Notes: generated by a model from the sequence alone, not told the origin. A stretch of 64,000 nt of DNA from Roseobacter sp. (GCA_024636495.1 JAGXGZ010000043.1:1-64000); one strand, 5' to 3'. Counted from the stretch's first letter, positions 1-9,630 are shown. Numbers and translations: made by a program.

Positions 1-1
1 C

Positions 2-676
2 GAGCTTTTGGAAAACATGCTCAAGAAAAAGATCGTATCCCTGATCGAAGTGACGCGTGCGCGCAAAGTGCACGCGGATGCGCGCATCAAACTGGACGAG
101 ATCACCACAGGCACCGAACTGGACCGCGCGCAGGAATATTCGGACGTCCTGAAGGAACTCGCGACCCTCAAACAGAACCTCAAATCAAGCACCGATCAGT
201 TGAACCGCACCATCTTGGTCAGCCCGTTGCGCGGTATTGTAAATAACCTGAGCGTCACAACAATCGGCGGCGTCGTACGCCCCGGCGAGGAGATTTTGCA
301 GATCATCCCGCTGGATGAAGAATTGTTCGTCGAGGCCCGTGTGAAGCCCGAAAACATCGCAGGTGTACGACCGGGCCAAGAAGCGACGGTCAAGCTGTCG
401 GCCTATGACTACACGATCTATGGGACGCTGAAAGGGACGGTCAAACTGATCTCGGCTGACACGTTCAAAGACGAACGTTCGCGCAGCCCCGACGGCGATC
501 CGCATTACAAGGTGACCTTGCAGGTCGATACTGAACACCTCACACCGCGTCAGGCGTCGCTGCAAATCCGTCCGGGCATGCAGGCAAGTGTTGAGCTGCA
601 CACCGGATCAAAGACGGTTTTGCAATATTTGCTGAAGCCTCTGTACAAGTCCAAAGAGGCGTTTCGCGAGCCATAA
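2..676 (+). CDS. HlyD-family type I secretion membrane fusion protein (C-terminal part; 5' end outside window)
   Basis: Frame open from the window edge; coiled-coil then 'VSPLRGIVNNLSVTTIGGVVRPGEEILQIIPLDEELFVEARVKPENIAGVRPGQEATVKLSAYDYTIYGTLKG', typical of HlyD/PrtE adaptors. Confidence 0.9.
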   Translation, partial: ELLENMLKKKIVSLIEVTRARKVHADARIKLDEITTGTELDRAQEYSDVLKELATLKQNLKSSTDQLNRTILVSPLRGIVNNLSVTTIGGVVRPGEEILQIIPLDEELFVEARVKPENIAGVRPGQEATVKLSAYDYTIYGTLKGTVKLISADTFKDERSRSPDGDPHYKVTLQVDTEHLTPRQASLQIRPGMQASVELHTGSKTVLQYLLKPLYKSKEAFREP

Positions 677-700
677 TATGTCGGCTTTTCAAGCGAGCGC

Positions 701-753
701 CGGGGGGCTGTCTGCCCCCCGGGACCCCCCGAGGATTTTGAACCATTTGGAAG
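701..753. repeat. Dispersed intergenic hairpin-plus-tail repeat, copy A (CGGGGGGC-tgtct-GCCCCCCG + GAGGATTTTGAACCATTTGGAAG)
   Basis: 8-bp perfect stem; tail shared with the copy near 54294. Confidence 0.7.
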
Positions 754-1200
754 CTAGGGCTTTTCGGTGTCGATCCAAAGTGTGACGGGGCCGTCGTTGG
801 TGAGAGCAACGGCCATGTCTGCGCCGAACCGGCCGGTTTGAACCGGGATACCCAGATTTTTCATACAAGCGATAAAGTGCTCGTAGAGCGCGTTTGCCTG
901 ATCCGGTTTTGCGGCATAGGAAAATCCGGGGCGTGTGCCGCGCGAGGTATCTGCGGCCAAGGTGAATTGGCTGACGATAAGGGCATGACCGCCGGTTTGG
1001 GCCAGGTTCAGGTTCATCTTGCCGCCGTCGTCTTTGAAGAGCCGTAGTTTCGCGATTTTCGCGGCAAGGGCTTGGGCGGTCGCTTGGGAATCGTCCGGCA
1101 TTGCGCAAACGAAGATCAGCAAGCCCGCATCAATCTGGCCAATCACTGCACCCTCGACGGTGACAGAGGCGTTCGAGACCCGTTGAAGCAAAGCGCGCAT
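754..1200 (-). CDS. dtd: D-aminoacyl-tRNA deacylase
   Basis: [17 protein letters not shown]...[21 protein letters not shown]; Dtd motifs SQFTL and NDGPVT. Confidence 0.95.
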   Translation of the reverse strand: MRALLQRVSNASVTVEGAVIGQIDAGLLIFVCAMPDDSQATAQALAAKIAKLRLFKDDGGKMNLNLAQTGGHALIVSQFTLAADTSRGTRPGFSYAAKPDQANALYEHFIACMKNLGIPVQTGRFGADMAVALTNDGPVTLWIDTEKP

Positions 1201-1201
1201 G

Positions 1202-1876
1202 TCAGGATTTCCAGTCTATGATGTCAGAGGGGGCCGCGCGTTCAGTGCGAAACTGATTGATCGGGGCGCGGGCATCGGCATAGCCAAACGAGATCGCACA
1301 AAGGATCAACCGGTCGTCTGCGATATCCAATTGCGCGCGCACGACGGGCGCATAGGCGGCGATTGCAGCTTGGGCGATTGTCGCCACCCCAAGGGCAGTT
1401 GCGGCCAACGTAAAGGCCGTGACGAACCCCCCGCAATCCATTGCGCCGTAAGGGCCCAGCTCGGCCGGTGCCGAGATGATCGCAACATGTGGCGCATCAA
1501 ACAGGGCGTAGTTGCGCAGCATTTGTGCGGTGCGGCCTGCACGGTCTGATTTGTCTATGCTCACGGCATCATAAAGCTGAAATCCGCAGGTGCGGCGACG
1601 GTCATTATAGACCCCCGAATAGCTTTTGGGCCAATCCATATCAGGCTTCGGGGGCGCCCCGCCACTGGCGGCCTGCATCATGGCGGTGCGAAACCTTTCG
1701 GTTGCTTCACCCTTGGTGATGCTGACCTGCCAAGGCTGCGCATTGCACCAGCTTGGCACATGACGCGCGGTCGAGATGATCCGGGTGATCACATCGTCCG
1801 GCACTGGATCAGGCAGAAACGCGCGGCACGAATACCGCGCTTTTAGGATATCGGTCAAACTGTCGATCTGGGTCAT
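1202..1876 (-). CDS. Nitroreductase family protein
   Basis: [41 protein letters not shown] overlap with the upstream CDS. Confidence 0.9.
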   Translation of the reverse strand: MTQIDSLTDILKARYSCRAFLPDPVPDDVITRIISTARHVPSWCNAQPWQVSITKGEATERFRTAMMQAASGGAPPKPDMDWPKSYSGVYNDRRRTCGFQLYDAVSIDKSDRAGRTAQMLRNYALFDAPHVAIISAPAELGPYGAMDCGGFVTAFTLAATALGVATIAQAAIAAYAPVVRAQLDIADDRLILCAISFGYADARAPINQFRTERAAPSDIIDWKS

Positions 1877-3003
1877 TTTTGCAGCGCCATAAAATAGCCG
1901 ACCACCCCGGCAGCCAACAGGCCAAGGATGACAGCAAAGGTGATTTTGATTGCTGAGTAGGGGCGTTCGCCCTGCACATTGCCGGTGCGCCCGTTGACCA
2001 CAAAGCGGTAGGTCTTGCCGCGGTACTTATAGGCGGCCAGCCAGACCGGCAGCAGGACGTGTTTGAATGTCACGTCACTGATCTGGGTCTGAACATTATG
2101 GATCCGCTGCCTGTCCCCGCCGATATCAAAACGCACGTCGCGTTCGATCATCGCGTCCATGATCTGGCGCGCCTCGACATAGCCTTCGTCCAAGGCGATC
2201 GAATAGGCTTCGGCGCGGAAACCGGCGAGATATTCCGGGGCATAGGGTTCAAGTGCTGAAAGATCCCAAGGCTCAAGCGCGTCGGTGAACCGTTTGGGCA
2301 GCGATTTGGACGCCAGGACCAGCACATCGTCAAAGAACCGCGCCACCCTGCCAGAGGCCGCACGCCAGCGCACCTTTGGGACCTGCTGCTGGGTCGGCTT
2401 GCCATCTCGCATAACGGTGACGGTCACATAGTAGACCGTGCCGCGTTCGCCTGTATAGCTGGACTTTGTGTCGGCGTCATAGGTCCAGTAGGGCACATAA
2501 ATGCCCTCCATACGGCGGCCTTTGCGCGCGTATTCCTGCAAGCCGTTGGGGGCGAACCAAAGGCTGCCCAGCCAATTGGTCATTGCATCTTTGGCAACGT
2601 TTTCGGTCAATGCAAAAGGCAGAACGCCGCGCGGTTTGATATGCCGGTTTACGCCAGTATCGACCACGACGGGTGTTGCGCAGAACGGGCATTCTGTGGC
2701 GTGTTTGTCGGCGTCAAATTCGATCTGTGCCGCGCAGTTCGGGCAGGTCGTGACGCGGGTATCTTCCATTTCGGTTTGCGGCAGGGCGCTGGCAATTGCG
2801 GCGCGAAAATCAAGTTCGGCAATGGGTTGGTGGGTGCGCCGCCCTGATATCCGTTCGGTATTGCCACAATGGTCGCAAACCAGCAGATATTTTTCGGGGT
2901 CAAAACGCAGGTCTGATCCGCAGGTATCGCAGGGAAAGCGGTGCTCTTCCACCGGGCCGGGTGGTGGGGGCGGTGGGTCAAAGGAAGGGCTGTCGGGCAT
3001 CAA
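1873..3003 (-). CDS. Double zinc-ribbon (TFIIB-like) protein with C-terminal TM helix; YdjG-like
   Basis: Two CxxC...CxxC ribbons (CDTCG..CDHCG, CPNCA..CPFCA) and C-terminal hydrophobic helix ITFAVILGLLAAGVVGYFMAL. Confidence 0.75.
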   Translation of the reverse strand: MMPDSPSFDPPPPPPGPVEEHRFPCDTCGSDLRFDPEKYLLVCDHCGNTERISGRRTHQPIAELDFRAAIASALPQTEMEDTRVTTCPNCAAQIEFDADKHATECPFCATPVVVDTGVNRHIKPRGVLPFALTENVAKDAMTNWLGSLWFAPNGLQEYARKGRRMEGIYVPYWTYDADTKSSYTGERGTVYYVTVTVMRDGKPTQQQVPKVRWRAASGRVARFFDDVLVLASKSLPKRFTDALEPWDLSALEPYAPEYLAGFRAEAYSIALDEGYVEARQIMDAMIERDVRFDIGGDRQRIHNVQTQISDVTFKHVLLPVWLAAYKYRGKTYRFVVNGRTGNVQGERPYSAIKITFAVILGLLAAGVVGYFMALQK

Positions 3004-3066
3004 TGCGTCCTCTGGTCGGGCTTATGGCAGACATACCCTGCCAAGCCCCGTGTCACCAGTGGCGAG

Positions 3067-3606
3067 TTATAAAAACCGGTGGAGCAGCTTGGGGGCCATG
3101 ATGCGCAGGGCGTTGTCTTTCAGGGCAAAATGGCGCCAGATGTGAAACCCTGCATGCAGTGCTGCGATCAGCGCAAGACCGTAAAACTCAATGCTGTGCA
3201 AAAGCCCTACCCAGTCATTTGCCAGCGGCATGTTCAGCGGCACTGCAATCGGGACGATCCCGCCCGCCCAAAGCTGCACGGTCGATGTGACGCCGATCAA
3301 GAGCCCCGTCAAAGCAACGCCAAAGATGCCCCATATCAATGTCTTATGCAGGATGGGATGAAGCCGGCGGGCCCATCCCGTCAGCTTGGGGCCGGGCCGG
3401 CTTAGCAGCCCTTTGCGCAGATACAGGGCGGTCCAAAGCAACGCGGTGCTCACGAATATCAGCCCCATCACTGAATGGAACCGTACAGCACCCGGCCCAA
3501 TGCGGGCAACATCAGCGGGCTGCACCAGAATGAACCACGCAAACATCGGTACCATTGACCAATGGATGATCTTGAGCGTTGTGCGACGGTTCGGCCAGCG
3601 CATCAC
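3067..3606 (-). CDS. Cytochrome b561-like membrane protein (paralog 1)
   Basis: Multiple TM helices; conserved His in IHW, RFHS, HPILH, LLHS, HAGFHIWRH. Confidence 0.75.
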   Translation of the reverse strand: MMRWPNRRTTLKIIHWSMVPMFAWFILVQPADVARIGPGAVRFHSVMGLIFVSTALLWTALYLRKGLLSRPGPKLTGWARRLHPILHKTLIWGIFGVALTGLLIGVTSTVQLWAGGIVPIAVPLNMPLANDWVGLLHSIEFYGLALIAALHAGFHIWRHFALKDNALRIMAPKLLHRFL

Positions 3607-4028
3607 AGGATCGAATGCATGAATTTCGGCAAGATCAGGCGCAACGCATTGTCATAAAGGGCCGTGTGTCGCCAAAAATGAAACACTCCATGCGCCGTGC
3701 CCGCCCCGAGTGTGACCAACAGCATGGTCCACGCGTCAAGATACGGGATCGGGCTGCCAAAAAGGCGTCCGACGATCGCGACGGCTGTCAGGGACAGCAA
3801 GATATGTAGCAAACGGTGCATCCAAGGATAGGCACGGCGGACCGCTGGTGAAAGTTTCGGGCCGGGTCGGCCCAGCAGGCCTTTGGTTAGGGTGATTGCC
3901 TCCCATACCACAACGATACCGGCAAACACCCCCAACACATAGGTGTTGGAGGTTCCGCCTTTGACCATCGCCAAAAGCAACAGCACCACAGACCAGTGCA
4001 AAACAATGACGACGCTGCGACGTGTCAT
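3603..4028 (-). CDS. Cytochrome b561-like membrane protein (paralog 2)
   Basis: Aligns to paralog 1 (LLxRPGPKL, H..FHFWRH.AL.DNALR..PK..H); start reset to MTRRSVV, within ORF 3603..4118; ATGA overlap with paralog 1. Confidence 0.7.
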   Translation of the reverse strand: MTRRSVVIVLHWSVVLLLLAMVKGGTSNTYVLGVFAGIVVVWEAITLTKGLLGRPGPKLSPAVRRAYPWMHRLLHILLSLTAVAIVGRLFGSPIPYLDAWTMLLVTLGAGTAHGVFHFWRHTALYDNALRLILPKFMHSIL

Positions 4029-4035
4029 AGCTGGA

Positions 4036-5145
4036 TTAGCTTGCGGGGGGCGGAGGCGGTGGCATGACGGTGAAAAGCTGCGCCAATTCGTCGACGTCGT
4101 TTGCCTTGATCCAGCCATCCTGACCGGGGGTCCAAACCAATGTCTCGCGGGTCAGCGCACCATCGCTTGTCATGCGTCCAAGGGCTGCTTTTGAAAACGG
4201 GCCTTTGGTCTGGCCGTTTTCAGCCAGATGCCAGACCTTGTCTGCGACCGGCGGCGGCGGTGGCGTTTGGACGGCAGTGGCGCGCGGCCCCCACGGGCCT
4301 GCCTGTGCGGCGGCGGCTTGCCCGATCTGCATGCCCAAACCAGCGCCCAATCCCGCCTGCATCGCGGCACCCGCGCCGCCATCCCGGCCAAGCGCTTCGG
4401 CGGCTTGGAACTGGGTGTATTGGTTCAGGTCGCCCACCAAACCCATCGAAGACCGCTTGTCCAAAACCGCCTCGACTGCGGGGGGCAGAGATACGTTTTC
4501 AACATACAGCTCGGGGATCGACAGGCCGTATTCGGCGATGGTCGCTGAAATCTCGGCGCTGACCAGCTTGCCCAGTTCGCGGGTGTTGGCGGCCATATCA
4601 AGGATCGGGATTTTCGACATCGCGATGCTGCGCGAAAATTCCTGCACGATGATGTTGCGGATCTGATAGCTGATCTCGTCCATGGTGAATTCGCCATCGG
4701 TGCCGACGATCTCGGTCAGGAAATGGGCAGGGTCTGACACCTTGACCGAATAGGTGCCAAAGGCGCGCAGGCGCACGGGGCCAAACTCGGGGTCACGTAC
4801 GATAATGGGGTTTTTCGTGCCCCATTTCAGATCGTTAAAGCGGGTGGTGTTGACGAAATAGATCTCTGATTTGAACGGGCTTTTAAAGCCGTGATCCCAA
4901 TGCTGCAACGATGTCATGATCGGCATGTTGTTCGTCTCAAGCATATAGAGGCCGGGGGTGAAGACATCGGCCAACTGCCCTTCGTGGACAAACACAGCTG
5001 CTTGACCCTCGCGCACGGTCAGCTTGGCACCGTATTTGATCTCGTGGCCTTCGCGCTCGAACCGCCAAACCATGGTGTCGCGGGTGTCATCAGTCCAGTG
5101 AATGACGTCGATGAATTGGCCGGATAGGAAATCGAGAATACCCAT
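4036..5145 (-). CDS. SPFH/band-7 domain protein with C-terminal GYF_2-like domain (YdjI-like)
   Basis: N-terminal SPFH-like region (DDTRDTMVWRFEREGHEIKYGAKLTVREGQAAVFVHEGQLADVFTPGLYML); C-terminal VWHLAENGQTKGPFSKAALGRMTSDGALTRETLVWTPGQDGWIKA. Confidence 0.85.
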   Translation of the reverse strand: MGILDFLSGQFIDVIHWTDDTRDTMVWRFEREGHEIKYGAKLTVREGQAAVFVHEGQLADVFTPGLYMLETNNMPIMTSLQHWDHGFKSPFKSEIYFVNTTRFNDLKWGTKNPIIVRDPEFGPVRLRAFGTYSVKVSDPAHFLTEIVGTDGEFTMDEISYQIRNIIVQEFSRSIAMSKIPILDMAANTRELGKLVSAEISATIAEYGLSIPELYVENVSLPPAVEAVLDKRSSMGLVGDLNQYTQFQAAEALGRDGGAGAAMQAGLGAGLGMQIGQAAAAQAGPWGPRATAVQTPPPPPVADKVWHLAENGQTKGPFSKAALGRMTSDGALTRETLVWTPGQDGWIKANDVDELAQLFTVMPPPPPPAS

Positions 5146-5177
5146 GGGTGTGGTCCTTTCGGGGGCAAAGCAGCGGT

Positions 5178-6134
5178 CTAAAGAGGCCCGCCAGTCAGTT
5201 CGCGGGCGATAATTCGGGTGATGGGGGCGGCTTCTTCCGCGCTCATGCCTGCATGCAAGCGGGGATCATACAGTATCTTAAGCAAGTGTTCATCGTGCCG
5301 CGTCAACAATGCGAATTCGTCGTCATCGTTAAAGATCGACGGGCGCGCGGTCGGGCTGTCATTGGCAAGCCCCATGCCTTGGGCAAGTTCTTCATGGATA
5401 CAAGACAAGCGCATCAACGAAGGGTTTTCGGCGCGGATGACGGCCACAGCGGCGGTGTAGGTGCTGGGATCGGTGCCGCCTGCGTAAGCCGCCACGATGC
5501 AATAGGTGTCACGGCGCAAGTCGCGCAAAGCGGCAAGGCTGGCGGGGGTCACACCGGGAATGCGTTTTGCGGCCTCGTCAAGCGCGGCTTCGCGGTCATC
5601 TTCGCTTGCGATGATCACCATAAAATTGGGCGCACCCCCGACTGAAATCGGATGCCCGGTTACGCCCGCAAGCCTGCCCGCATAGGCGCGCACGGCAGCG
5701 GTATCGCTTTCGCGTTCGGATGGGGGCACGCTTTCACCAAAAACGATGGCCATGCGCACGGGCTTGTCCCACCGACGCATCAGGGTCTTTTCGCCGCGAC
5801 CAGAAAAATTGGCGTTATATTCGTTATAAAAAGCAACCTGCTCAAAATTGCGCGCCAACATATCCGATGTGTATGGGGTGTCAGGCCCACCGCCATCCCG
5901 GCGCATCAGACCCTGACTGAGCTGGGCCTGTTGCACCTGGTTGAAATAACTGCGCAGCTTGGCGCTTGCCTCGGATGTGGGACGGTCCACAACCGGGGCA
6001 GGCAAAGCGACCAGATCTGCCGGGCGCGCAACAGGTTTGGCCGTAGGTTCAACCGGGGGCCTTAGTGCGCAAGCGCACAGCAACAGCGATGCTGCCACGA
6101 TCGCAAACCTGCTTTTCCGCTGAAACATAGCCAT
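5178..6134 (-). CDS. DUF2927-like lipoprotein
   Basis: Lipobox LLLCACAL; DNDDEFALLTRHDEHLLKILYDPRLHAGMSAEEA C-terminus. Confidence 0.75.
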   Translation of the reverse strand: MAMFQRKSRFAIVAASLLLCACALRPPVEPTAKPVARPADLVALPAPVVDRPTSEASAKLRSYFNQVQQAQLSQGLMRRDGGGPDTPYTSDMLARNFEQVAFYNEYNANFSGRGEKTLMRRWDKPVRMAIVFGESVPPSERESDTAAVRAYAGRLAGVTGHPISVGGAPNFMVIIASEDDREAALDEAAKRIPGVTPASLAALRDLRRDTYCIVAAYAGGTDPSTYTAAVAVIRAENPSLMRLSCIHEELAQGMGLANDSPTARPSIFNDDDEFALLTRHDEHLLKILYDPRLHAGMSAEEAAPITRIIARELTGGPL

Positions 6135-6157
6135 TCCCTTTGCCGCGCGCCTTTATC

Positions 6158-7324
6158 TTATGCGGCGGGTTTGGCCGCTGACGCAGACGCCAGCGTATCG
6201 CGCAAATTGGCTTCCATTTCTTCCAGTTCCTTTTCGGCTGCGGCCCGTTTTGCCTTGCCCTCGTCTGCAATCTGCAAGGATTCCTGAATCGTGCCGATCA
6301 GATCTGCATTGGCCTGCTTGACGGCCTCGATATCGAAAACGCCGCGCTCCATCTCTGTGCGGATGATCTTGTTGCTTTCGCGCAGGTTCTTGGCATTCGA
6401 GGTCAGCAGTTCGTTGGTCAGATCATTGGCCTCGCGCACGGCAACCGCCGCCTCGCGGGACCGCTGGATTGTCACGGCCTGTGCGAGTTGGGTTTCCCAA
6501 AGCGGCACGGTATTCACAAGGGTCGAGTTGATCTTGGTGACTAGTGATTTGTCGTTTTCCTGAACCAAGCGGATCGAGGGCAGGGATTGCATTGTCACCT
6601 GACGCGTCAGTTTCAGATCATGAACCCGGCGTTCCAGATCGTCGCGCGCGGCCCGCATGTCGCGCAGTTCTTGCGCCATGATCACCTGATCATCCTCAGG
6701 TGCGGCTTTGACGGCGGCCTCTTTGGCGGGAATGTCGGTTCCATCCAGCTCGGCCAGCTTGGCCTCGCCCGCAGCGATATAAAGCGCCAGTTCATCGTAA
6801 AACTGCAGTGTCTTTTCATACAGCATATCAAGCGATTTGATATCTTTCAGCAGAGTATGCTCGTGGGTCAGCAATTCATCTGTCACACGGTCAATCTGAC
6901 CTTGGACCTTTTCGAATTTGGCCGTGAACTTGGCGAAAGGTGCGGCACGGCCCAGCAAACGTTCCCACCAGCTGCGCTCGCGGCGCACGTCCAGCTCGGA
7001 TACAGAGAACCCGCGAATGGTCGTTACGATGTTACGCAGACTGTCACCTGCGGGGCCTACATCCTTGTTGCGCACGTCTTGCAACATGGCTTGGCTGATC
7101 TCTTGCAACTCTGCTTGGGCAGCTGACCCGAAAGAGATAATCGACTGCGTCTCGTTCATGTCGATCTCGGCCATGCGGCTTTTGATCTCGTTGCTCATCG
7201 GGCCATCGGCCTTTTCAAGTGACACAATCGCATCAGCGGGGGACGGGTCAGCCAATACCAAGGCGTTCACTTCTTCAACGAGCGCTACGGATTGGGTCGC
7301 TTTTTCGCGGACGATATCAGACAT
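6158..7324 (-). CDS. telA: Toxic anion resistance protein, TelA family
   Basis: ISFGSAAQAELQEISQAMLQDVRNKDVGPAGDSLRNIVTTIRGF and ESNKIIRTEMERGVFDIEAVKQANADLIGTIQESLQIADEGKAKRAAAE. Confidence 0.9.
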   Translation of the reverse strand: MSDIVREKATQSVALVEEVNALVLADPSPADAIVSLEKADGPMSNEIKSRMAEIDMNETQSIISFGSAAQAELQEISQAMLQDVRNKDVGPAGDSLRNIVTTIRGFSVSELDVRRERSWWERLLGRAAPFAKFTAKFEKVQGQIDRVTDELLTHEHTLLKDIKSLDMLYEKTLQFYDELALYIAAGEAKLAELDGTDIPAKEAAVKAAPEDDQVIMAQELRDMRAARDDLERRVHDLKLTRQVTMQSLPSIRLVQENDKSLVTKINSTLVNTVPLWETQLAQAVTIQRSREAAVAVREANDLTNELLTSNAKNLRESNKIIRTEMERGVFDIEAVKQANADLIGTIQESLQIADEGKAKRAAAEKELEEMEANLRDTLASASAAKPAA

Positions 7325-7355
7325 GGGTCATTCTTCCTATTTTGGTGGCGGCGGG

Positions 7356-8246
7356 TCAGTCTAGCCGAACGCCTTCTCGGGAAAGCCGCTCGCGCAGCAC
7401 TTCAATTTCAATGTTCAGATCAGTCTTGTCTTCTAATAGGGACTTTTGCGTGCGTGCCGCAAAGTTTTTATCCAGATCATCCAGCAATGCCATATAGTCA
7501 AGCCGGGCCTGAGCGTCGCGGGTATTTGAATAGATATCCGAGAACTTGATCGTCGCGTCACGCGCTCCAAGCAAATAGACCGACAGATATTTTCGCGCTC
7601 CGGTCAAATCTCGTGGGTCTTCTTCGACGGTCCGGATCAGGGTGCGGGCAGTGGTCTGGAAATCTGCCAACCGCTCTGCGGCCTGGCGGTCGCCTGCGCG
7701 CGCGATTGCCGCGCTCATCGCGGTCAGGTGTTTCTCGGCCTCTTCCACGACACGGGCCACGCGGTCTTTTTGAAAACTGTCAACGCCCTCCATCCCCTTT
7801 GAGGACAACGGATCAATGCCAAACGCGCAAACATGCAGCCCGATTGCGGCAATCCCGTAGATCACCGATGCCGCAATGCCCGGATCGTTCTTGTACGCCG
7901 CGAGTGCGACGCCAAACCCGGTCAGCGCGCTTGCAATCATCTTGCGTGGCAAAGCAGGCCGCTCGGCCACTTTACGTGCGCGGTATGCCGCTTCGGCCTT
8001 AAGCCCCTCGCGCAGCATCAACGCGGCACCGGTCAGCGACGCGGCTGCGATTAACCCGAATGCAAGGCCCTGCGCGCCATCATTCAACGACATAAATACA
8101 AGCGGAATTGCGGGGATGAACAACAGGTTCGACCGTGCGCCAGCCGGATCAACCTCGACCCGTCTGGCCACAGGTGCTTGGGTCGTTTCGCTGTTCTGGC
8201 TGAACTTGCCGCCGTAACGCTTGGCCATCAGAGCCCTCCCAGCCAA
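7356..8246 (-). CDS. XpaC-like (5-bromo-4-chloroindolyl phosphate hydrolysis family) membrane protein
   Basis: N-terminal TM pairs, helical C-terminal domain, position directly upstream of telA. Confidence 0.7.
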   Translation of the reverse strand: MAGRALMAKRYGGKFSQNSETTQAPVARRVEVDPAGARSNLLFIPAIPLVFMSLNDGAQGLAFGLIAAASLTGAALMLREGLKAEAAYRARKVAERPALPRKMIASALTGFGVALAAYKNDPGIAASVIYGIAAIGLHVCAFGIDPLSSKGMEGVDSFQKDRVARVVEEAEKHLTAMSAAIARAGDRQAAERLADFQTTARTLIRTVEEDPRDLTGARKYLSVYLLGARDATIKFSDIYSNTRDAQARLDYMALLDDLDKNFAARTQKSLLEDKTDLNIEIEVLRERLSREGVRLD

Positions 8247-8458
8247 CCGGTGGAAACGCCGAACAACAGCACAATCAGCGCGGCATAGGTGATCTTTTGA
8301 AACGGTGTGGGTACCATATGGCCCTCTTTGGTTTGTCCGTTTGCAGTTCTGAGCATGTTTTGTCCTGCATCCAAAATCCGCCCTGCAATTGCCATCAAAA
8401 CGAAAACAATCACAACAAGAGCGGCTAATAGAGCAACAAACAGAAACAAACGACCCAT
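8228..8458 (-). CDS. Small membrane protein, two predicted TM helices
   Basis: MGRLFLFVALLAALVVIVFVLMAIAG...TYAALIVLLFGVSTGWLGGL; overlaps the XpaC-like start by 19 bp. Confidence 0.7.
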   Translation of the reverse strand: MGRLFLFVALLAALVVIVFVLMAIAGRILDAGQNMLRTANGQTKEGHMVPTPFQKITYAALIVLLFGVSTGWLGGL

Positions 8459-8556
8459 CTAAATTCTACCTCTTGGCCATATATAGGGGGTCTGACGCGG
8501 GGCCGCTAGGGATTCCGCGCCAAAGTGGCATATGCGTGCCTTAGATGGTTGAGTTT

Positions 8557-9567
8557 TCAGGAATTGCGCGTGCTTTTCACACGGGTGCCGAATTTGCGCG
8601 GGGCAGGGCCGTCGGACGCAGGGCGCGGCGCTTTGGATTTGCCATATCCCGGCTTGGGCTTGCCGCCAATCACCTTGCCTGTCGCGGTTTTCTCGCCGGG
8701 TTCTTTGGGCAGGCCGGGGCGTCCGGGGCCGGGCACACCGGGTTTGCGCGGCTTGCGTTTGACGATGTGGCTTGGCTTTTTCTTGATCGCCGTGCCGGTG
8801 TTGTCTTCGATCTCGATGCCCAACTGGTCGCGAACGACCTTGCGTTTCAACTCTTCGACCTCGCCGGGTTTGAGTTCGCCCAGCTGAAACGGACCATAAC
8901 TCGTACGGATCAGGCGGTTGACCGACAGGTTTACCGCCTCCATTGCGCGGCGGATTTCGCGGTTCTTGCCTTCGCGCAGACCTATGGTCAGCCATGCATT
9001 CGCCCCTTGCTGACGGTCCAGCGTGACGGTCATGGGCTGAAACGCCTCGCCGTCAACGGTGATGCCTTTGCGCAAAGGTTCAAGCATGTCATCGGTGGGG
9101 CGACCGTTGACGCGCACGCGGTAGCGGCGCAGCCAACCGTTCGAGGGCAATTCCAGCTTGCGCTTGACCTCTCCGTCGTTGGTCAGCAGCAGCAACCCTT
9201 CAGAGTTCAGATCGAGCCGTCCGATGGTCATGACACGGGGCATGTCCTCAGGCAGATCATCAAAGATCGTGCCGCGGCCTTTTTCATCGCGATTCGTCGT
9301 CACAAGGCCAGTGGGCTTGTGATAAAGCCACATACGCGGCGGTTCTGGATCGCCTACAAGTGTGCCATCGACGGTGATCTGGTCTGCATCGGTCACATTC
9401 AACGCTGGCGAATCGATTTGCAGGCCGTTGACGCGCACACGCCCGGCTTCGATCATGCGCTCGGCCTCGCGGCGGCTGGCAAGCCCTGCACGCGACAGGA
9501 CTTTGGCGATGCGATCGCCGGGCGGCGTGTCGGATTTGGGCGGCTGTGTTGGGTTATCTTGGCTCAT
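8557..9567 (-). CDS. rluB: Ribosomal large subunit pseudouridine synthase (RsuA/RluB family) with basic C-terminal tail
   Basis: S4 domain RIAKVLSRAGLASRREAERMI; TIGRLDLNSEGLLLLTNDGE; start reset within ORF 8557..10002. Confidence 0.9.
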   Translation of the reverse strand: MSQDNPTQPPKSDTPPGDRIAKVLSRAGLASRREAERMIEAGRVRVNGLQIDSPALNVTDADQITVDGTLVGDPEPPRMWLYHKPTGLVTTNRDEKGRGTIFDDLPEDMPRVMTIGRLDLNSEGLLLLTNDGEVKRKLELPSNGWLRRYRVRVNGRPTDDMLEPLRKGITVDGEAFQPMTVTLDRQQGANAWLTIGLREGKNREIRRAMEAVNLSVNRLIRTSYGPFQLGELKPGEVEELKRKVVRDQLGIEIEDNTGTAIKKKPSHIVKRKPRKPGVPGPGRPGLPKEPGEKTATGKVIGGKPKPGYGKSKAPRPASDGPAPRKFGTRVKSTRNS

Positions 9568-9630
9568 GCAATAGCGCTTACCCTGTTTCAAACGCTTGCG
9601 AAAGGGTGCGGTTTGCGCACAAGTGAGGCC

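Noticed and set aside
185-601. Antisense ORF in the HlyD-family gene
   Set aside because: Shadow ORF; no domain or ribosome-binding signal
6158-7324. TelA as proof of tellurite resistance
   Set aside because: The family name is historical; sequence alone does not show resistance, so it was only used as part of the module hypothesis
8459-8995. Minus-strand ORF of 178 aa and the plus-strand extension 8545..9630
   Set aside because: Alternative frames of the rluB-like gene; Arg/Pro-rich low-complexity translation, typical of high-GC shadow ORFs
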